Below, in pieces: positions 1 to 9,003 of a stretch of 48,474 bases of DNA. Numbering within the stretch: the first letter of the stretch is position 1; each line of letters opens with the position of its first letter. The stretch is from the NCBI RefSeq assembly GCF_023534745.1, contig NZ_JAMHJQ010000016.1, positions 154,734 through 203,207 on the forward strand, written 5' to 3'. The stretch is from Streptomyces sp. 35G-GA-8 (GTDB lineage: Bacteria > Actinomycetota > Actinomycetes > Streptomycetales > Streptomycetaceae). The notes under the pieces are model-generated. The model searched no databases. It saw only the letters and a program-made list of their open reading frames with translations, and was not told where the DNA came from. Made by a program: the position numbers and the translations under genes.

Positions 1-1
1 C

Positions 2-784
2 CTCGGCAAGATCTCCGGCGAAGTACTCAACGGCACGATGACCGAGGACGTCGTCGTCATGCGGTCCCACAGCGGACCGAACGCCGGGAAGATCACCTTC
101 ATCTACACCTTCACCGTCAAGGGCTCGGCCGGCATAGGCGGGGTCGCCACCGGCGAGAAGATGCAACAGGTCTCGGTCACCTACGACGCGGCGGCCTACG
201 ACCAGGAGGAGAAGGACGGCGCCCCCCACCGCCCGGAGAAACTGCTCATCACCACGAGCCAGGAAGCCGGGGACGGCACGGGCCTCAAGATCGAAGGAGG
301 CGCCAACGCCGGTCCCGTGACGATCGACGTCGGTGGCGGCGGCGGATCCACCAAATCGCAGATCCACACCGAGTCGGCCGAACTCCTCCTCGACAACGAC
401 ACCGACAGCACCATCGTCGAGGACTGGCTGCGCGGAAAGGGGAACCCCGCCAAGAACCCGCTTCCCTCCCCCTCGGACGCGGCCGAAGTACCCGACTCCG
501 ACGCCAGCGACCTCGAACGGCTCCTGCACGACAAGGGCAAGCTCAGCAGGCTCGACTACAACGCCAACACCGACTGGTGGAACGCCTCGCTCGGCATCGG
601 CTTCGGGCTCTCCGCAGGACAGATCTCCCTCGGCTTCAAGATCTTCGGCATCGAGATGACCCACGAGTCCAAGAACCAGACGATCACCGGCAACCCCACC
701 TACGCCACCGGCCCCAAGAGCGGCGGCGCCCGGCCCTGGGTCGAATGGAAGAACTGCACTCAGACCAAGCCCATCCCCACGTAG
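2..784 (+). CDS. Unknown exported/surface protein, C-terminal part (5' end outside window)
   Basis: Open from the left edge in frame 2, with codons before the first internal ATG at 38, so the real start lies outside the window and at least 260 residues of the C-terminus are present. I do not recognise the family. A beta-rich segment comes first, then a glycine stretch (VGGGGGS) near residue 110, an acidic Ser/Pro-rich linker, and a C-terminal block rich in Gly and aromatics (GIGFGLSAGQISLGF) ending in WVEWKNCTQTKP. The linker and low Lys content would suit an extracytoplasmic protein, but the signal region is not visible. It converges on the DUF4232 gene, and a strong hairpin separates them. 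Confidence 0.6.
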   Translation, partial: LGKISGEVLNGTMTEDVVVMRSHSGPNAGKITFIYTFTVKGSAGIGGVATGEKMQQVSVTYDAAAYDQEEKDGAPHRPEKLLITTSQEAGDGTGLKIEGGANAGPVTIDVGGGGGSTKSQIHTESAELLLDNDTDSTIVEDWLRGKGNPAKNPLPSPSDAAEVPDSDASDLERLLHDKGKLSRLDYNANTDWWNASLGIGFGLSAGQISLGFKIFGIEMTHESKNQTITGNPTYATGPKSGGARPWVEWKNCTQTKPIPT

Positions 785-791
785 ACCGCCT

Positions 792-836
792 CCGCGCCGG
801 GCTTCCCCCCCTTGCATGGTGGGAAGCTCGGCGCGG
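792..836. terminator. Bidirectional hairpin terminator between convergent genes
   Basis: Inverted repeat with arms 792-807 (CCGCGCCGGGCTTCCC) and 821-836 (GGGAAGCTCGGCGCGG), one mismatch in 16 pairs and a 13-nt loop. It sits in the 109-bp gap between a plus-strand stop at 784 and a minus-strand stop at 894, the expected place for a shared terminator. There is no clear T-tract, as is common in Streptomyces. Confidence 0.7.
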
Positions 837-893
837 ACGCGGGCGCGGGGTTGGGCGCGGACGCGGAGTCGGAATGGGGCCGGCGTACGGGCG

Positions 894-1451
894 TCAGTTG
901 ACGAACGGGACGGCGTCGGCCCGCTTGGCGTGCCAGTTGGTGGTGATGGGCTCGTCGACCAGGACGGTGCTGGGGAGCTTGAGGGAGACGGCGTTGGTCT
1001 CGTCGCCCGAGACAGCGACGATGAGCCGGCGGAACTCCTTGCCGTAGTCGGTGTTGGTCGACTTGGGGCTGATGCCGGCGTAGGCGGCGGTGGAGCCGGA
1101 GAGCTTGATGGTGTCGGTGACGGCCTGCTCGGCGGGGGATGCCTGGGTGTCGGGGGCGGAGCCGAAGGCGGCGGAGGGGATGGTGCCCTCCAGGTAGCAG
1201 GTGATGCCGGGCTTGGCCTTGGCGGTGACGAGGTAGTAGCCGCCCGCCTGCGTCTCCTCGCGGACCTTGAAGGTCAGGTCGTTGGTTCCGCAGACCTGTC
1301 CCCAGCCGTCCTTCTGAGCGGCGTCGGCGGTGGATCCGGCTGCTCCGCTGTTGTCCGCGAGGGCGGTGGCGGTGCCGGCGGCCGTGAGGCTCGCCGCGGC
1401 GATGGCGGTCAGGACGATGCGGGCGGTACGGGTGGCGAGGCGCGAAAGCAT
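894..1451 (-). CDS. Secreted DUF4232-like protein
   Basis: 185 residues. The N-terminus MLSRLATRTARIVLTAIAAA... ending in ATALA is a Sec signal peptide. The mature part starts with a Cys (VCGTND) followed by a beta-rich domain with a second Cys (GITCYLEG) that could pair with it. Spacing, the AGGYYLV strand, and the C-terminal ITTNWHAKRADAVPFVN fit the DUF4232 family of small secreted actinobacterial proteins of unknown function. I chose the ATG at 1451 rather than the in-frame ATG at 1463 because GGAG lies six bases before it, while the upstream ATG has no ribosome binding site. It stands alone as a single gene. Family assignment is by pattern recognition only. Confidence 0.75.
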   Translation of the reverse strand: MLSRLATRTARIVLTAIAAASLTAAGTATALADNSGAAGSTADAAQKDGWGQVCGTNDLTFKVREETQAGGYYLVTAKAKPGITCYLEGTIPSAAFGSAPDTQASPAEQAVTDTIKLSGSTAAYAGISPKSTNTDYGKEFRRLIVAVSGDETNAVSLKLPSTVLVDEPITTNWHAKRADAVPFVN

Positions 1452-1614
1452 CGGGAGCTCCATGTCGTGGAAGTGCGGTCGTCCGGCGGACTGACCGGAC
1501 GGCCACAGCTTCTGCCGCGATCCGTCCCGCCCGCCACAACAGCCAGGAACTGCGGGACGCTGGAATGCCGGAATGGCCTCTGACCAGCACAGACGCCATC
1601 TGCCTGGGACGTGC

Positions 1615-1700
1615 GGCTGGGACACGTAAATGGTCGGGACACGAAAACGGTGGGAACACGGAAACGGCGGGGACACGGAAACGGTGGGAACACCGCGAAC
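1615..1700. repeat. 17-bp tandem repeat, five copies
   Basis: Units begin at 1615, 1632, 1649, 1666 and 1683 with consensus GGTGGGAACACGGAAAC. The first copy is the most diverged and the last has one extra base. It lies between the upstream end of the DUF4232 gene and the terminator of the phytase-like gene. Exact periodicity points to slippage or recombination-driven expansion; no protein-binding role can be claimed. Confidence 0.85.
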
Positions 1701-1730
1701 GGCCGCCGGCGGATCGCCGGCGGCCGTTCG
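1696..1730. terminator. Perfect 16-bp hairpin terminator
   Basis: Arms 1696-1711 and 1715-1730 (CGAACGGCCGCCGGCG and its exact complement) flank a 3-nt loop. It is 58 bp beyond the stop of the minus-strand gene at 1788 and very GC-rich, so it most probably ends that transcript. Confidence 0.8.
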
Positions 1731-1787
1731 GGATTCTGTTGTGCGGGACGGCTGTCCGAGGCGGCGCCGGGGAGCGCCGCGGTGGGA

Positions 1788-4127
1788 TCAGTCGCGCCCG
1801 AAGATCTTCCTGCTGGAGCCGAGGTGCAGGAAGACGGTCTCCCCCGTGGAGTTGTCCAGGCCGTCGTTGTCGGTCACGGCGTAGACCTCACCGTCACCGG
1901 CCACGGTCAGCCCCTCAAGCTTCTCCTGGGTCCAGCCGTTCGTCGCGCGCAGGTCGGGCAGCACGTCGTGGGCGAGCTTCTTCGGCAGCACCGGCAACTG
2001 GCCCGACGGCGCCGCGGACTTGGGCAGGTCGACCGTGTAGATCCGCTTGATCTTGGCGGACGGGCCGTTCAGCTTGTCCCGCTCGATGACCGCGAGCTTG
2101 TCGCCGACCACGGTGATCTCGGAGAGGCCGATCCAGTCCCCCGGGGTCGTGGTGGTGCCGATCCGGTAGCCGTACCAGCTCCAGGTGCCGGCCGCGACGT
2201 CGTACCGGCCGAGCCGGACGACCCCTGCCGGGTCGGTCTTGACCTCACGCTGGAGCGTGGCCCAGACCACCTCGCGGCCATTGCGGTCGGTGGTGGCGGT
2301 GACTCCCTCGAAGCCCTGGCTCCCGAGCCCGGCGGCGACATCCGCCGGCAGGGGCACGACCTGCTGGGTCTGTCCGGCGCTGTTGAGCCGTACCAGCTTG
2401 TTGCCCGCGCCGGTCGCGCCTTCCACCGCGAGCCAGAAGCCGCCCTGCGGCCGGGCGTAGATGCCCTCCGCGTCGTAACCGACCGGTCGGCCGTCGGCGT
2501 CCTTGACGGTCAACGACCGGGTGATGACGGCCGGTTGCCGCGCCGCGTCAATGGTCAGGATCTTGGTGGTGGAGAACGCGGCGTCGGTGACGCTGTAGAG
2601 CTGGTGCGCCTTCCCGGGTACGGCGGAGAGCGCGCCGAGCACGCCCCAGCCGATCGGCGCGCCGGTGGAGTCGGACGACGAGACGATGCTCGGGAACGCG
2701 GGGGCGCCCTTGCCCAGCCGGAAGAGACTCACCGAGGAGCGCACGTTGACGGAGGCGTCGTCCTCCTCGCTGGAGACCGCGAGCAGATCGCGCGACGGGA
2801 TCGGCAGCAGCCCCTCGGGGCCGTTGGTGGTGGCCAGCACCTGGCGGAAGACCGGGGCGGTCGGCCGGCTCAGGTCGTAGACGGCGACGAAGTTGCTCCG
2901 CTCCGAGCCGACGAAGGCGTAACGCACACCGTCGAACTCGGCGATCGCCAGGCCCTCCGGCTCGGTGCCCTTCTTCTCGGACCGGTCCTCGTTGTGCAGC
3001 CCGTAGCGCACGGCGATCGACTCGAAGCTGTTGCCCGCGTCCCAGACGACCTTGCCGGTCCGGCTGTCGAAGATGGACCAGCCCCGGGTGCCGCCGCGCC
3101 AGTCGCCCTCGTTGGCGGTCGCGACGTAGCGGTCGTCGATCCAGCCCACCGAGTCGGGCTCGCGCGGTACGTCGGTGATCGAGCCGGTCAGGTCGATCGT
3201 GCCGTCCTTGACGGTGTCGATGCCCTCGACCGACGCCGTACCGGCGCTGAAGGCCTTGGTGATCCTGCCGGTCGGCAGATCCAGCGTGACGATGCCGTTG
3301 TTCTCCTGCAGCGTCACCACGAGCTGGTTGTCGCGGTTGATGGAGACGTACTCCGGCTCCGGGTCGGTCGGCTCGGTGATCCCGGCGGCGACCAGGGCGG
3401 GCAGCGCCTTGCCGTTCGACTGGGTCAGCGGCACGGCCCGGGTACGCCACTGCTTCGGCGAGTCGCCCTTGAGGTCGACGATCTGCACGAAGCCGGCCGG
3501 AAGCTGGGGCAGGTCGCCCTCCTCACCGCCGGGCGGGGTCGCCTCCTCGTCGCGCTCGTTCTCGATCGCGATGGCGGCGTACCGCTTGTCCTTGCTGATC
3601 GCGATGGAGTCGGGCTGGCCGCCGAGGTCATGGCTCGCGACCCGTCGGCGGTCGCGCAGCGAGATGACGTCGAGCCGGCCGGACGGATGGGTGTAGTCGG
3701 CGCTGGTGTTCACCACCACCAGAACGTACTGGCCGACCACCGCCACCGAGGTCGGCTCGTCCTCGACGTTGCCGAGCTCGGCCAGCGACAGCGTCCCGAG
3801 CCCGCGCGGCTTGTCGGGGTCGCTGAGGTCGAGGAAGCCGATCCGCCGGGCCAACGCGTCGGTGTAGACCAGGGTCCGGCCGTCCTCACTGGCCGCCGAG
3901 ATCTCGGCGACGGTCGGGGAGGCCGGGTCCTCGCCGGCCGGCCGGTTCTGGAAGACCGGGAAGGTCGCGGTGCGGTCGAAGGCGACCGACCGCCGCGACT
4001 CCTGGTGCGAATCCCGGTGAGAGTCCAGGCGCGACTCCTGATGTGCGCTCGCCGCGCCCGTCCCGACCAGCATGCCGGCGGCGACAGCTACGGCTGCGAG
4101 CGCGGCGTAGGTTCTCTTAGGGGGCAT
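1788..4127 (-). CDS. Secreted esterase-like/phytase-like beta-propeller protein
   Basis: 779 residues. The signal peptide (MPPKRTYAALAAVAVAAGMLVGTGAASA) is followed by an N-terminal propeller of the choice-of-anchor-I type (YTDALARRIGFLDLSDP, TSVAVVGQYVLVVV, PDSIAISKDKRYAAIAIENERD) and a C-terminal propeller typical of the 'esterase-like activity of phytase' family (EGLAIAEFDGVRYAFVGSER, GFEGVTAT, EKLEGLTVAGDGEVYAVTDNDG). The repeated EGL/EGI/EGV motifs with nearby Asp/Glu could bind calcium. Possible roles are an extracellular phosphatase or phytase, or a non-catalytic surface protein; the substrate is not predictable. ATG 4127 is favoured over the adjacent ATG at 4130 because GGAGAG then has proper spacing. 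Between the signal peptide and the domain is a short His/Ser/Arg-rich repeat (ESRLDSHRDSHQESRR). Confidence 0.85.
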   Translation of the reverse strand: MPPKRTYAALAAVAVAAGMLVGTGAASAHQESRLDSHRDSHQESRRSVAFDRTATFPVFQNRPAGEDPASPTVAEISAASEDGRTLVYTDALARRIGFLDLSDPDKPRGLGTLSLAELGNVEDEPTSVAVVGQYVLVVVNTSADYTHPSGRLDVISLRDRRRVASHDLGGQPDSIAISKDKRYAAIAIENERDEEATPPGGEEGDLPQLPAGFVQIVDLKGDSPKQWRTRAVPLTQSNGKALPALVAAGITEPTDPEPEYVSINRDNQLVVTLQENNGIVTLDLPTGRITKAFSAGTASVEGIDTVKDGTIDLTGSITDVPREPDSVGWIDDRYVATANEGDWRGGTRGWSIFDSRTGKVVWDAGNSFESIAVRYGLHNEDRSEKKGTEPEGLAIAEFDGVRYAFVGSERSNFVAVYDLSRPTAPVFRQVLATTNGPEGLLPIPSRDLLAVSSEEDDASVNVRSSVSLFRLGKGAPAFPSIVSSSDSTGAPIGWGVLGALSAVPGKAHQLYSVTDAAFSTTKILTIDAARQPAVITRSLTVKDADGRPVGYDAEGIYARPQGGFWLAVEGATGAGNKLVRLNSAGQTQQVVPLPADVAAGLGSQGFEGVTATTDRNGREVVWATLQREVKTDPAGVVRLGRYDVAAGTWSWYGYRIGTTTTPGDWIGLSEITVVGDKLAVIERDKLNGPSAKIKRIYTVDLPKSAAPSGQLPVLPKKLAHDVLPDLRATNGWTQEKLEGLTVAGDGEVYAVTDNDGLDNSTGETVFLHLGSSRKIFGRD

Positions 4128-4576
4128 CATCTCTCCGTTGCACGACAGTGATCGGGCAGGATCGTCCCACCTGCGGGCGAGCACGGAACGGCGCTCGGAT
4201 GAACAGCCGACGAGGATCGTCGTTGCCGACGAGTACCCGCTCCGCTGGAGCGGCCCAGCACCGGACGGGTGAGTGGCGGGTCGTGGTCCTGGCGGTGGGC
4301 ACCGTCGCCGGTGGCTGCACCCGCGCCCCGGACGGCAGCCGCTCGGCGCGCTGTCCCTGCTCACGCGGGGGCGGTACCCCCGACTCAACAACGACTACCG
4401 GGCGAGGCATGCCTGGGCCCGGATGGTGCTCGGCGAACAATCTTCGCGAGAGCAACACACGGACTTCGCACAGCCTCCCGCAGGTGCCGTTACCTTGTTG
4501 CACGCTCGATCAAGAGTGCGAACTTGAACAGGCCGCCGGATCTCCTGGCGGCGCAGGCAGCACAGAAAGATCGCGG
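4128..4576. other. Gene-free divergent intergenic region
   Basis: 449 bp between two divergent genes. Frames that stay open here encode only low-complexity Arg/Pro/Gly-rich strings and lack a ribosome binding site, so I call no gene. It should contain promoters for both neighbours; the segment around 4485-4560 is the most AT-rich, but no consensus -10/-35 pair stands out. Confidence 0.5.
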
Positions 4577-5497
4577 ATGGACTACTGCTCCTCGTGCCGT
4601 CGGACCCTCAACGGGGCCCTGGTGTGCCCCGGGTGTGGCGCGTACGCACCGGACATCGCGCCTCCCGGCCACCGGCAGGGCGTCGCGGCACCCACGACCG
4701 TGACGGCGGCGGAGGCGTGGCGGACGCGGGAGTTGCCGGCTTCGGCGGACCACTACGGCGCTCCTCACCCCGATGCCGACCCGGCCGCTCCCGATGCTTT
4801 CGGCGCCCCCATCGCTTCCGGGGACGCGATGGCGGACCCGATGGCGGACGCGTCGGGCTCCGGGGCGTCCTACGGCCCGGAGCACGCCATCCCCGCGCCA
4901 CAGGGCCGCGCCGAGCGGCGCCGCCAGCTGGCGCGCTGGAAGAAGCAGCGGCGCCGGGCCGTGGTCGCGTCGACCGTCGCGCTCGTCGGGGGCGGTCTGA
5001 CCCTCGCCGTGCTGCCGTCCCGGCCTTCGACCGGACACGACGCACAGGCGTCCATGACACCGGAACCGAAGGCCACGGCCACGATCGGGACGGACGCCAC
5101 CGAGACCGACTCGTCGTCCGTACGGCCGCGCACCCGCGATCCGCGGGAATCCGGCGGCGGCGCCGACTCGTCCGCGATCACCGGCCCACCGCGGAAGTCC
5201 GTCACCGTGGTGACCAGGACCGCTACGAAGGAAACGCGTCCGACCGCCGTCGCCGCCCGCCCCACAGCGACGACGAGCACGCAGCCGCCGCGCACCACCA
5301 CGCCCGTGACGGCCGACGAACCGCCCGCCGCCGCTCCCCCGGCCTCGCAGACGGCCACGCCTCCTCCCCCTGTCAGTGCCCCCGCACCTCCCCCGCCCGC
5401 CGACGACTCCGCGGCGGACACACCGCCCCCGAGTCCCGCGCCGACGACGACGCCTCCGGACCGGCTCTGTCTGCTCGTCCTGTGCATCGGTCGATAG
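4577..5497 (+). CDS. SCO2400-like zinc-ribbon membrane protein
   Basis: 306 residues. The N-terminus has a zinc-ribbon-like pattern, C4-x2-C7 and C17-x2-C20 (MDYCSSCRRTLNGALVCPGC), characteristic of the Streptomyces SCO2400 family. A disordered Ala/Asp/Pro region follows, then a basic stretch (RRRQLARWKKQRRRA) before one membrane segment (VVASTVALVGGGLTLAVL) near residue 130. The rest is a long Thr/Pro/Ala-rich, presumably external, tail ending LCLLVLCIGR. This implies a cytoplasmic zinc ribbon tethered to an extracytoplasmic proline-rich stalk; function is unknown. The start is fixed by the conserved MDYC; the frame is open further upstream but is low complexity. Confidence 0.8.
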   Translation: MDYCSSCRRTLNGALVCPGCGAYAPDIAPPGHRQGVAAPTTVTAAEAWRTRELPASADHYGAPHPDADPAAPDAFGAPIASGDAMADPMADASGSGASYGPEHAIPAPQGRAERRRQLARWKKQRRRAVVASTVALVGGGLTLAVLPSRPSTGHDAQASMTPEPKATATIGTDATETDSSSVRPRTRDPRESGGGADSSAITGPPRKSVTVVTRTATKETRPTAVAARPTATTSTQPPRTTTPVTADEPPAAAPPASQTATPPPPVSAPAPPPPADDSAADTPPPSPAPTTTPPDRLCLLVLCIGR

Positions 5498-5560
5498 GCC
5501 GCGTGAGTTGACGGGCGGCGCTCACCGCCCTGTACGCACGGCCTGGGGATCGCACCCCCT

Positions 5561-5586
5561 GGGGGGTGGTCCTTGCTCCACCCCCC
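5561..5586. terminator. Hairpin after the SCO2400-like gene
   Basis: Perfect 9-bp arms 5561-5569 (GGGGGGTGG) and 5578-5586 (CCACCCCCC) around an 8-nt loop, 64 bp after the stop at 5497 and about 100 bp before the next start. A terminator is the simplest reading; a regulatory hairpin in the leader of the following gene is possible. Confidence 0.55.
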
Positions 5587-5692
5587 TTCCGGGAGCAGGC
5601 CACATTCCCGTGGCATGCCCGGCACGGACAAGCTGAGGACATGCCGGTGCACACGCGTCCGGCCGGCCAGTCAGCCCTGGAGGAGCCCCCGC

Positions 5693-6925
5693 ATGTCCGA
5701 CAACACCCTTGCCCCGGCTTCCGCTTCCGCCCGCCGCGGTGACCCCCGGCGAAGTGCCCCCCGGCGCAGGACGGCCGCCCTGATCGCCCTCACGCTGGTC
5801 GCCGGGCTGGGTCTGCCCGCCGCGTACAGCGCGGCCTACGCCGACGAGAGCACGGGGGCCGGGAAGACGGTGGCGCGGCAGGACACGCGGAAGGGCGTGC
5901 AGAAGATAGCCGACGGGCTCGTGGCCGACGGCAAGCGTCCCGCCGCGCTCATCAGTACGCGGGAGCGGGACGGCCGTACGCGCACGTACGCCGCCGGCGT
6001 CGGCGACCTGGCGACCGGCGCTCCGGTCCCGGCCGACGGGCAGGTACGTATCGGCAGCAACACCAAGACCTTCACCGCGGTCGTGGTGCTGCAACTCGTC
6101 GGCGAGGGAAAGATCGACCTCGACGCGCCGATCGAGACCTATCTGCCGGACCTCCTCCGCGGCGAGGGCGTCGACGGCCGTCGGATCACCGTACGGCAGC
6201 TGCTCCAGCACACCAGCGGGCTGCCCGAGTACTCCCAGGCCGTGGCCGAGAACTTCGCGGAGTTCCAGCACCGCTACGCCGAACCGCGGGAGCTGCTCGA
6301 CCTCGCCCTCGAAGGCAAGGCATCCTTCCCCCCGGGCACCAAGTGGGAGTACACCAACACGAATTACATCGTCGCGGGGCTCCTCGTCCAGAAGATCACC
6401 GGCCGTCCGCTCGCCGAGCAGATCAACAAGCGGGTCGTCGAACGGATCGGGCTCCGGCACACCTACTTCCCGCCGGCCGGTGACATGACGATCCGCGAGA
6501 AGCACCCCAAGGGCTACTACGCCGACAAGCCGGGCGCCCCGCTGCGCGACGTCTCGGAGCAGGACCCCTCCTGGGGCTGGGCGGCCGGGGCCATGATCTC
6601 CACCAACAGCGATGTCAACCGCTTCTTCACCGCCCTGCTCGACGGCCGCCTGCTCAAGCCGGCCCAGCTCAAGGAGATGCGCACCACCGTCCCGGCCGAA
6701 GGCGACCCGGTCCCCGGCACCCGCTACGGACTCGGCCTGATGAGCAAGCCGCTGTCCTGCGGCGGCCTCGCCTGGGGCCACGGCGGCGACATCCCCGGCT
6801 ACGAGACCCGCGGCGGAGTCACGGACTCGGGCCGGTCCGTCAACGTCTCCGTCACCGTCCTGCCCACGGACCTGGCCGGGGCGATGGAGGTGGACGAGGC
6901 GGTGGACGCGGCGCTGTGCCGCTGA
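5693..6925 (+). CDS. Secreted beta-lactamase-fold serine hydrolase (DD-carboxypeptidase type)
   Basis: 410 residues. A twin-Arg-rich N-terminus and hydrophobic segment (AALIALTLVAGLGLPAAYSAAYA) make an export signal. The class C beta-lactamase/DD-peptidase motifs are intact: SxxK as S122-N-T-K125, Y-x-N as YTN near residue 221, and HGG in WGHGGDIPGYETRG replacing KTG. This fits serine hydrolases and D-alanyl-D-alanine carboxypeptidases acting outside the membrane on peptidoglycan or small esters and amides. GGAGGAG sits seven bases before ATG 5693. The C-terminus ends in an unusual AALCR that is also present in the paralogue at 26302, so both descend from one ancestor. The exact substrate is unknown. 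Confidence 0.9.
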   Translation: MSDNTLAPASASARRGDPRRSAPRRRTAALIALTLVAGLGLPAAYSAAYADESTGAGKTVARQDTRKGVQKIADGLVADGKRPAALISTRERDGRTRTYAAGVGDLATGAPVPADGQVRIGSNTKTFTAVVVLQLVGEGKIDLDAPIETYLPDLLRGEGVDGRRITVRQLLQHTSGLPEYSQAVAENFAEFQHRYAEPRELLDLALEGKASFPPGTKWEYTNTNYIVAGLLVQKITGRPLAEQINKRVVERIGLRHTYFPPAGDMTIREKHPKGYYADKPGAPLRDVSEQDPSWGWAAGAMISTNSDVNRFFTALLDGRLLKPAQLKEMRTTVPAEGDPVPGTRYGLGLMSKPLSCGGLAWGHGGDIPGYETRGGVTDSGRSVNVSVTVLPTDLAGAMEVDEAVDAALCR

Positions 6926-6964
6926 GCCCCCTCGGGGTGGCCGCAGGTAGTCGCGGTCCCTTGG

Positions 6965-7744
6965 TCAGCCCCCTACGCTCCCGGCACCCTCGCCGCGTTG
7001 TCGCGAGCGGGCGCGGGCTCGGAGCGCGATGGTGACCAGGGCGCGGATCGGGGCCGGTGGGCGGCGTACCGTCAGGGCCGTGCGGAGCGGCTGGTCCAGG
7101 AGTGATGCGGCGACCGCCGGGGCGAGTGGGGCCAGGGGGGCCGGGAGTCGGGCCGCCAGCAGGCCCTTGCTGGTGGCGGCCCAGAGCGCGCGGCCCGCCT
7201 CCGTGGGGGCGAAGTGGCGGGTCTCGTAGTCGCGCATCCAGCCCTCCACGGCGGCCAGGCCCCCGGCCCTGTCCCCGTCCCCGTCGTCGGCCCCGTCGCC
7301 GGTCGGATCGGGCAGGCCGAGCGCGTTCGCGAGGGCCAGGTGGAAGGTGTACGCCGCGTCCCGTTCCGCTTCGGTGACGGGCCTGGAGCCGTGGGTGTCG
7401 ATGAACCGCAGCGGGCAGACGGTGAAGCAGGCCAGTACGTAGTGCATCAGCTCGGGCGTGATGCCGGGCCGGTCGTGGACCCGGCGCAGACCCTCGACGA
7501 CCCGCCGGCCCTCCGCACTGTCCAGGCCCAGTCCGATCAGCGTGAACATGGCCACGCCGGTCGCCTTGGCCCGGCCGCGCGGCTCGTTCGTCATCCGGCC
7601 GGTGGCAGCCAGTACGTGGGCGATGTCCGGGATGCCGAAGGTACGGACGAAGCCGAGGGTGAGTCCGATCCGGGACTCCTCCGGCATCGTCTCCAGGACG
7701 AGTCGCGCGTAGGCGCGGTAATCGCCGCGCGTTCCGGCGGTCAT
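6965..7744 (-). CDS. MpaB-like oxygenase (DUF2236 family)
   Basis: 259 residues. Alpha-helical protein with features of the MpaB/rubber-oxygenase-like family: FTLIGLGLDSAEGRRVVEGLRRVHDRPG, then MHYVLACFTVCPLRFIDTHGSRPVTEAERD and a YTFHLALANALGLP helix. Family members use a b-type haem; the candidate His ligands here are in VHD, MHY and THG, but I cannot assign them. It is the last gene of a four-gene minus-strand operon, with its ATG overlapping the stop of the MAB_1171c gene (ATGA). A short Asp/Gly repeat (GDGADDGDGD) interrupts the C-terminal half. This family is commonly adjacent to MAB_1171c-type membrane proteins in streptomycetes (recollection, not checked). Confidence 0.7.
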   Translation of the reverse strand: MTAGTRGDYRAYARLVLETMPEESRIGLTLGFVRTFGIPDIAHVLAATGRMTNEPRGRAKATGVAMFTLIGLGLDSAEGRRVVEGLRRVHDRPGITPELMHYVLACFTVCPLRFIDTHGSRPVTEAERDAAYTFHLALANALGLPDPTGDGADDGDGDRAGGLAAVEGWMRDYETRHFAPTEAGRALWAATSKGLLAARLPAPLAPLAPAVAASLLDQPLRTALTVRRPPAPIRALVTIALRARARSRQRGEGAGSVGG

Positions 7745-9003
7745 TCGGCGGCGGTGGCGACGGCGAGCGCCTCGCGGGTCAGCGGGGCGTACAGATAGCG
7801 GGCGACCCGTACCAAGTGCGCGCGCTCCTCGGCCGGTTCCGCGTCCAGGCCGGGCAGTGGGGCCTGGTCCTCGCGCGGGCGCGGCGGGGTCCCGGCGTTC
7901 AGCGCCTCGCCGGCGAAGCGCAGCGCGGCGGCGACGATCAGCGCCGCCCGGTCGCCGTCGTCGAGGCGGGCCCGCTCGGCGACCGCGGTGGCCGCGGTGA
8001 TCACCGCCGGATCGACCCAGGGCCGCAGCGTCAACTGCCCGTCGCGTATCTCCAGTCCACGCCGCGCGGTACGCCACTCAAGGTCCCGGAACGCCAGCCG
8101 CTCGGTCCAGGCCGACGGGGGCGCCTCCAGGGCCAGCCGACGGTCCGCGCGGTACACCAGATCCCACAGCGGGCGCAGGGCCTGGTAGTCGTGGCGCCGG
8201 CGGGTCCAGGCGGCGACGGCCGGTCCTGCGAACCCCGCGGTGATCAGTACGGCCCCGAGCGCGGCGAACGCGGGGCCCACGGCGGTGCTCAGCCACTCCA
8301 CGCCGTCGACCTCCGCGAAGGCCGCACCGATCGCGATGAGCTTGCACACCACATAGCCGCAGGCCACCAGCCCACCGACGGCGATCAGCCGGATGCCTCG
8401 GCGCAGCCACCCGTACGGCAGCCCGGAGGCGTGCCCGGAGCACACCCGGCTGATGTCGATCAGCGCGAAGCCGAACAGCGCCTGGTAGATGATGAGGAAC
8501 ACCGCGATCCGCGGAATCGTCGCGAAGGTGGTGTCGAACGTGAGGGGCGTCTCCGGGCTGACCGCTCCCCCCGTGAAGAACAGGACGATCATCACCGGGA
8601 CCAGCACCGCGAACACCGCGAGCCGCCGTCGCACCCAGCGCCAGGTGTCGGCGGTCGCCCCGTCCCACACCCGTGCGCCGGTGCGCTCCTTCGGCGGCGT
8701 CCACATCCGCGCCAGCACCACGGCGGCGGCGGAGAAGCCCGTGATGCCGAGATAGACGAGCAGGGTCGCCAGATTGCCCCGGCCCGTGAGGCGGTCGATC
8801 AGCCGGTAGAGCACCGGGGACGCCACCACGAACGCGGTCGCCGGGGCCGCGATGGTCACGGCGACGACGAGCAGACCGTGGGACGGATCCCGCCGCCACG
8901 CGCGGAACTTCAGTACGGCCACGACCCAGGCGACCGTGCCGATACCGAGGTAGACCGCGTTGAACGGCGCCTCGGACATGCCGGACGCGCCGCCCTCAGA
9001 CAT
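7741..9003 (-). CDS. MAB_1171c-family 7-TM putative transporter/sensor
   Basis: 420 residues. Seven hydrophobic helices occupy about residues 10-255 (for example YLGIGTVAWVVAVL, VFLIIYQALFGFALI, LIAVGGLVACGYVVC), followed by a soluble, helical C-terminal region (RHDYQALRPLWDLVYRAD ... LEWRTARRGLEIRDGQLTLRPW) that matches the DUF6545 pattern. These proteins are named putative transporters but have no demonstrated activity. The start at 9003 is preceded by AAGGGA four bases away and overlaps the end of the metallopeptidase gene by 8 bp; the next ATG, at 8979, lacks such a site. Translational coupling to the ImmA gene suggests a membrane sensor or effector controlled by the same HTH/peptidase pair. 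Confidence 0.8.
   Translation of the reverse strand: MSEGGASGMSEAPFNAVYLGIGTVAWVVAVLKFRAWRRDPSHGLLVVAVTIAAPATAFVVASPVLYRLIDRLTGRGNLATLLVYLGITGFSAAAVVLARMWTPPKERTGARVWDGATADTWRWVRRRLAVFAVLVPVMIVLFFTGGAVSPETPLTFDTTFATIPRIAVFLIIYQALFGFALIDISRVCSGHASGLPYGWLRRGIRLIAVGGLVACGYVVCKLIAIGAAFAEVDGVEWLSTAVGPAFAALGAVLITAGFAGPAVAAWTRRRHDYQALRPLWDLVYRADRRLALEAPPSAWTERLAFRDLEWRTARRGLEIRDGQLTLRPWVDPAVITAATAVAERARLDDGDRAALIVAAALRFAGEALNAGTPPRPREDQAPLPGLDAEPAEERAHLVRVARYLYAPLTREALAVATAAE

Noticed and set aside
1611-4151. 846-residue plus-strand open frame
   Set aside because: Antisense shadow of the phytase-like gene; Arg/Gly/Asp-rich translation without domain signature, start in a tandem repeat, no ribosome binding site.
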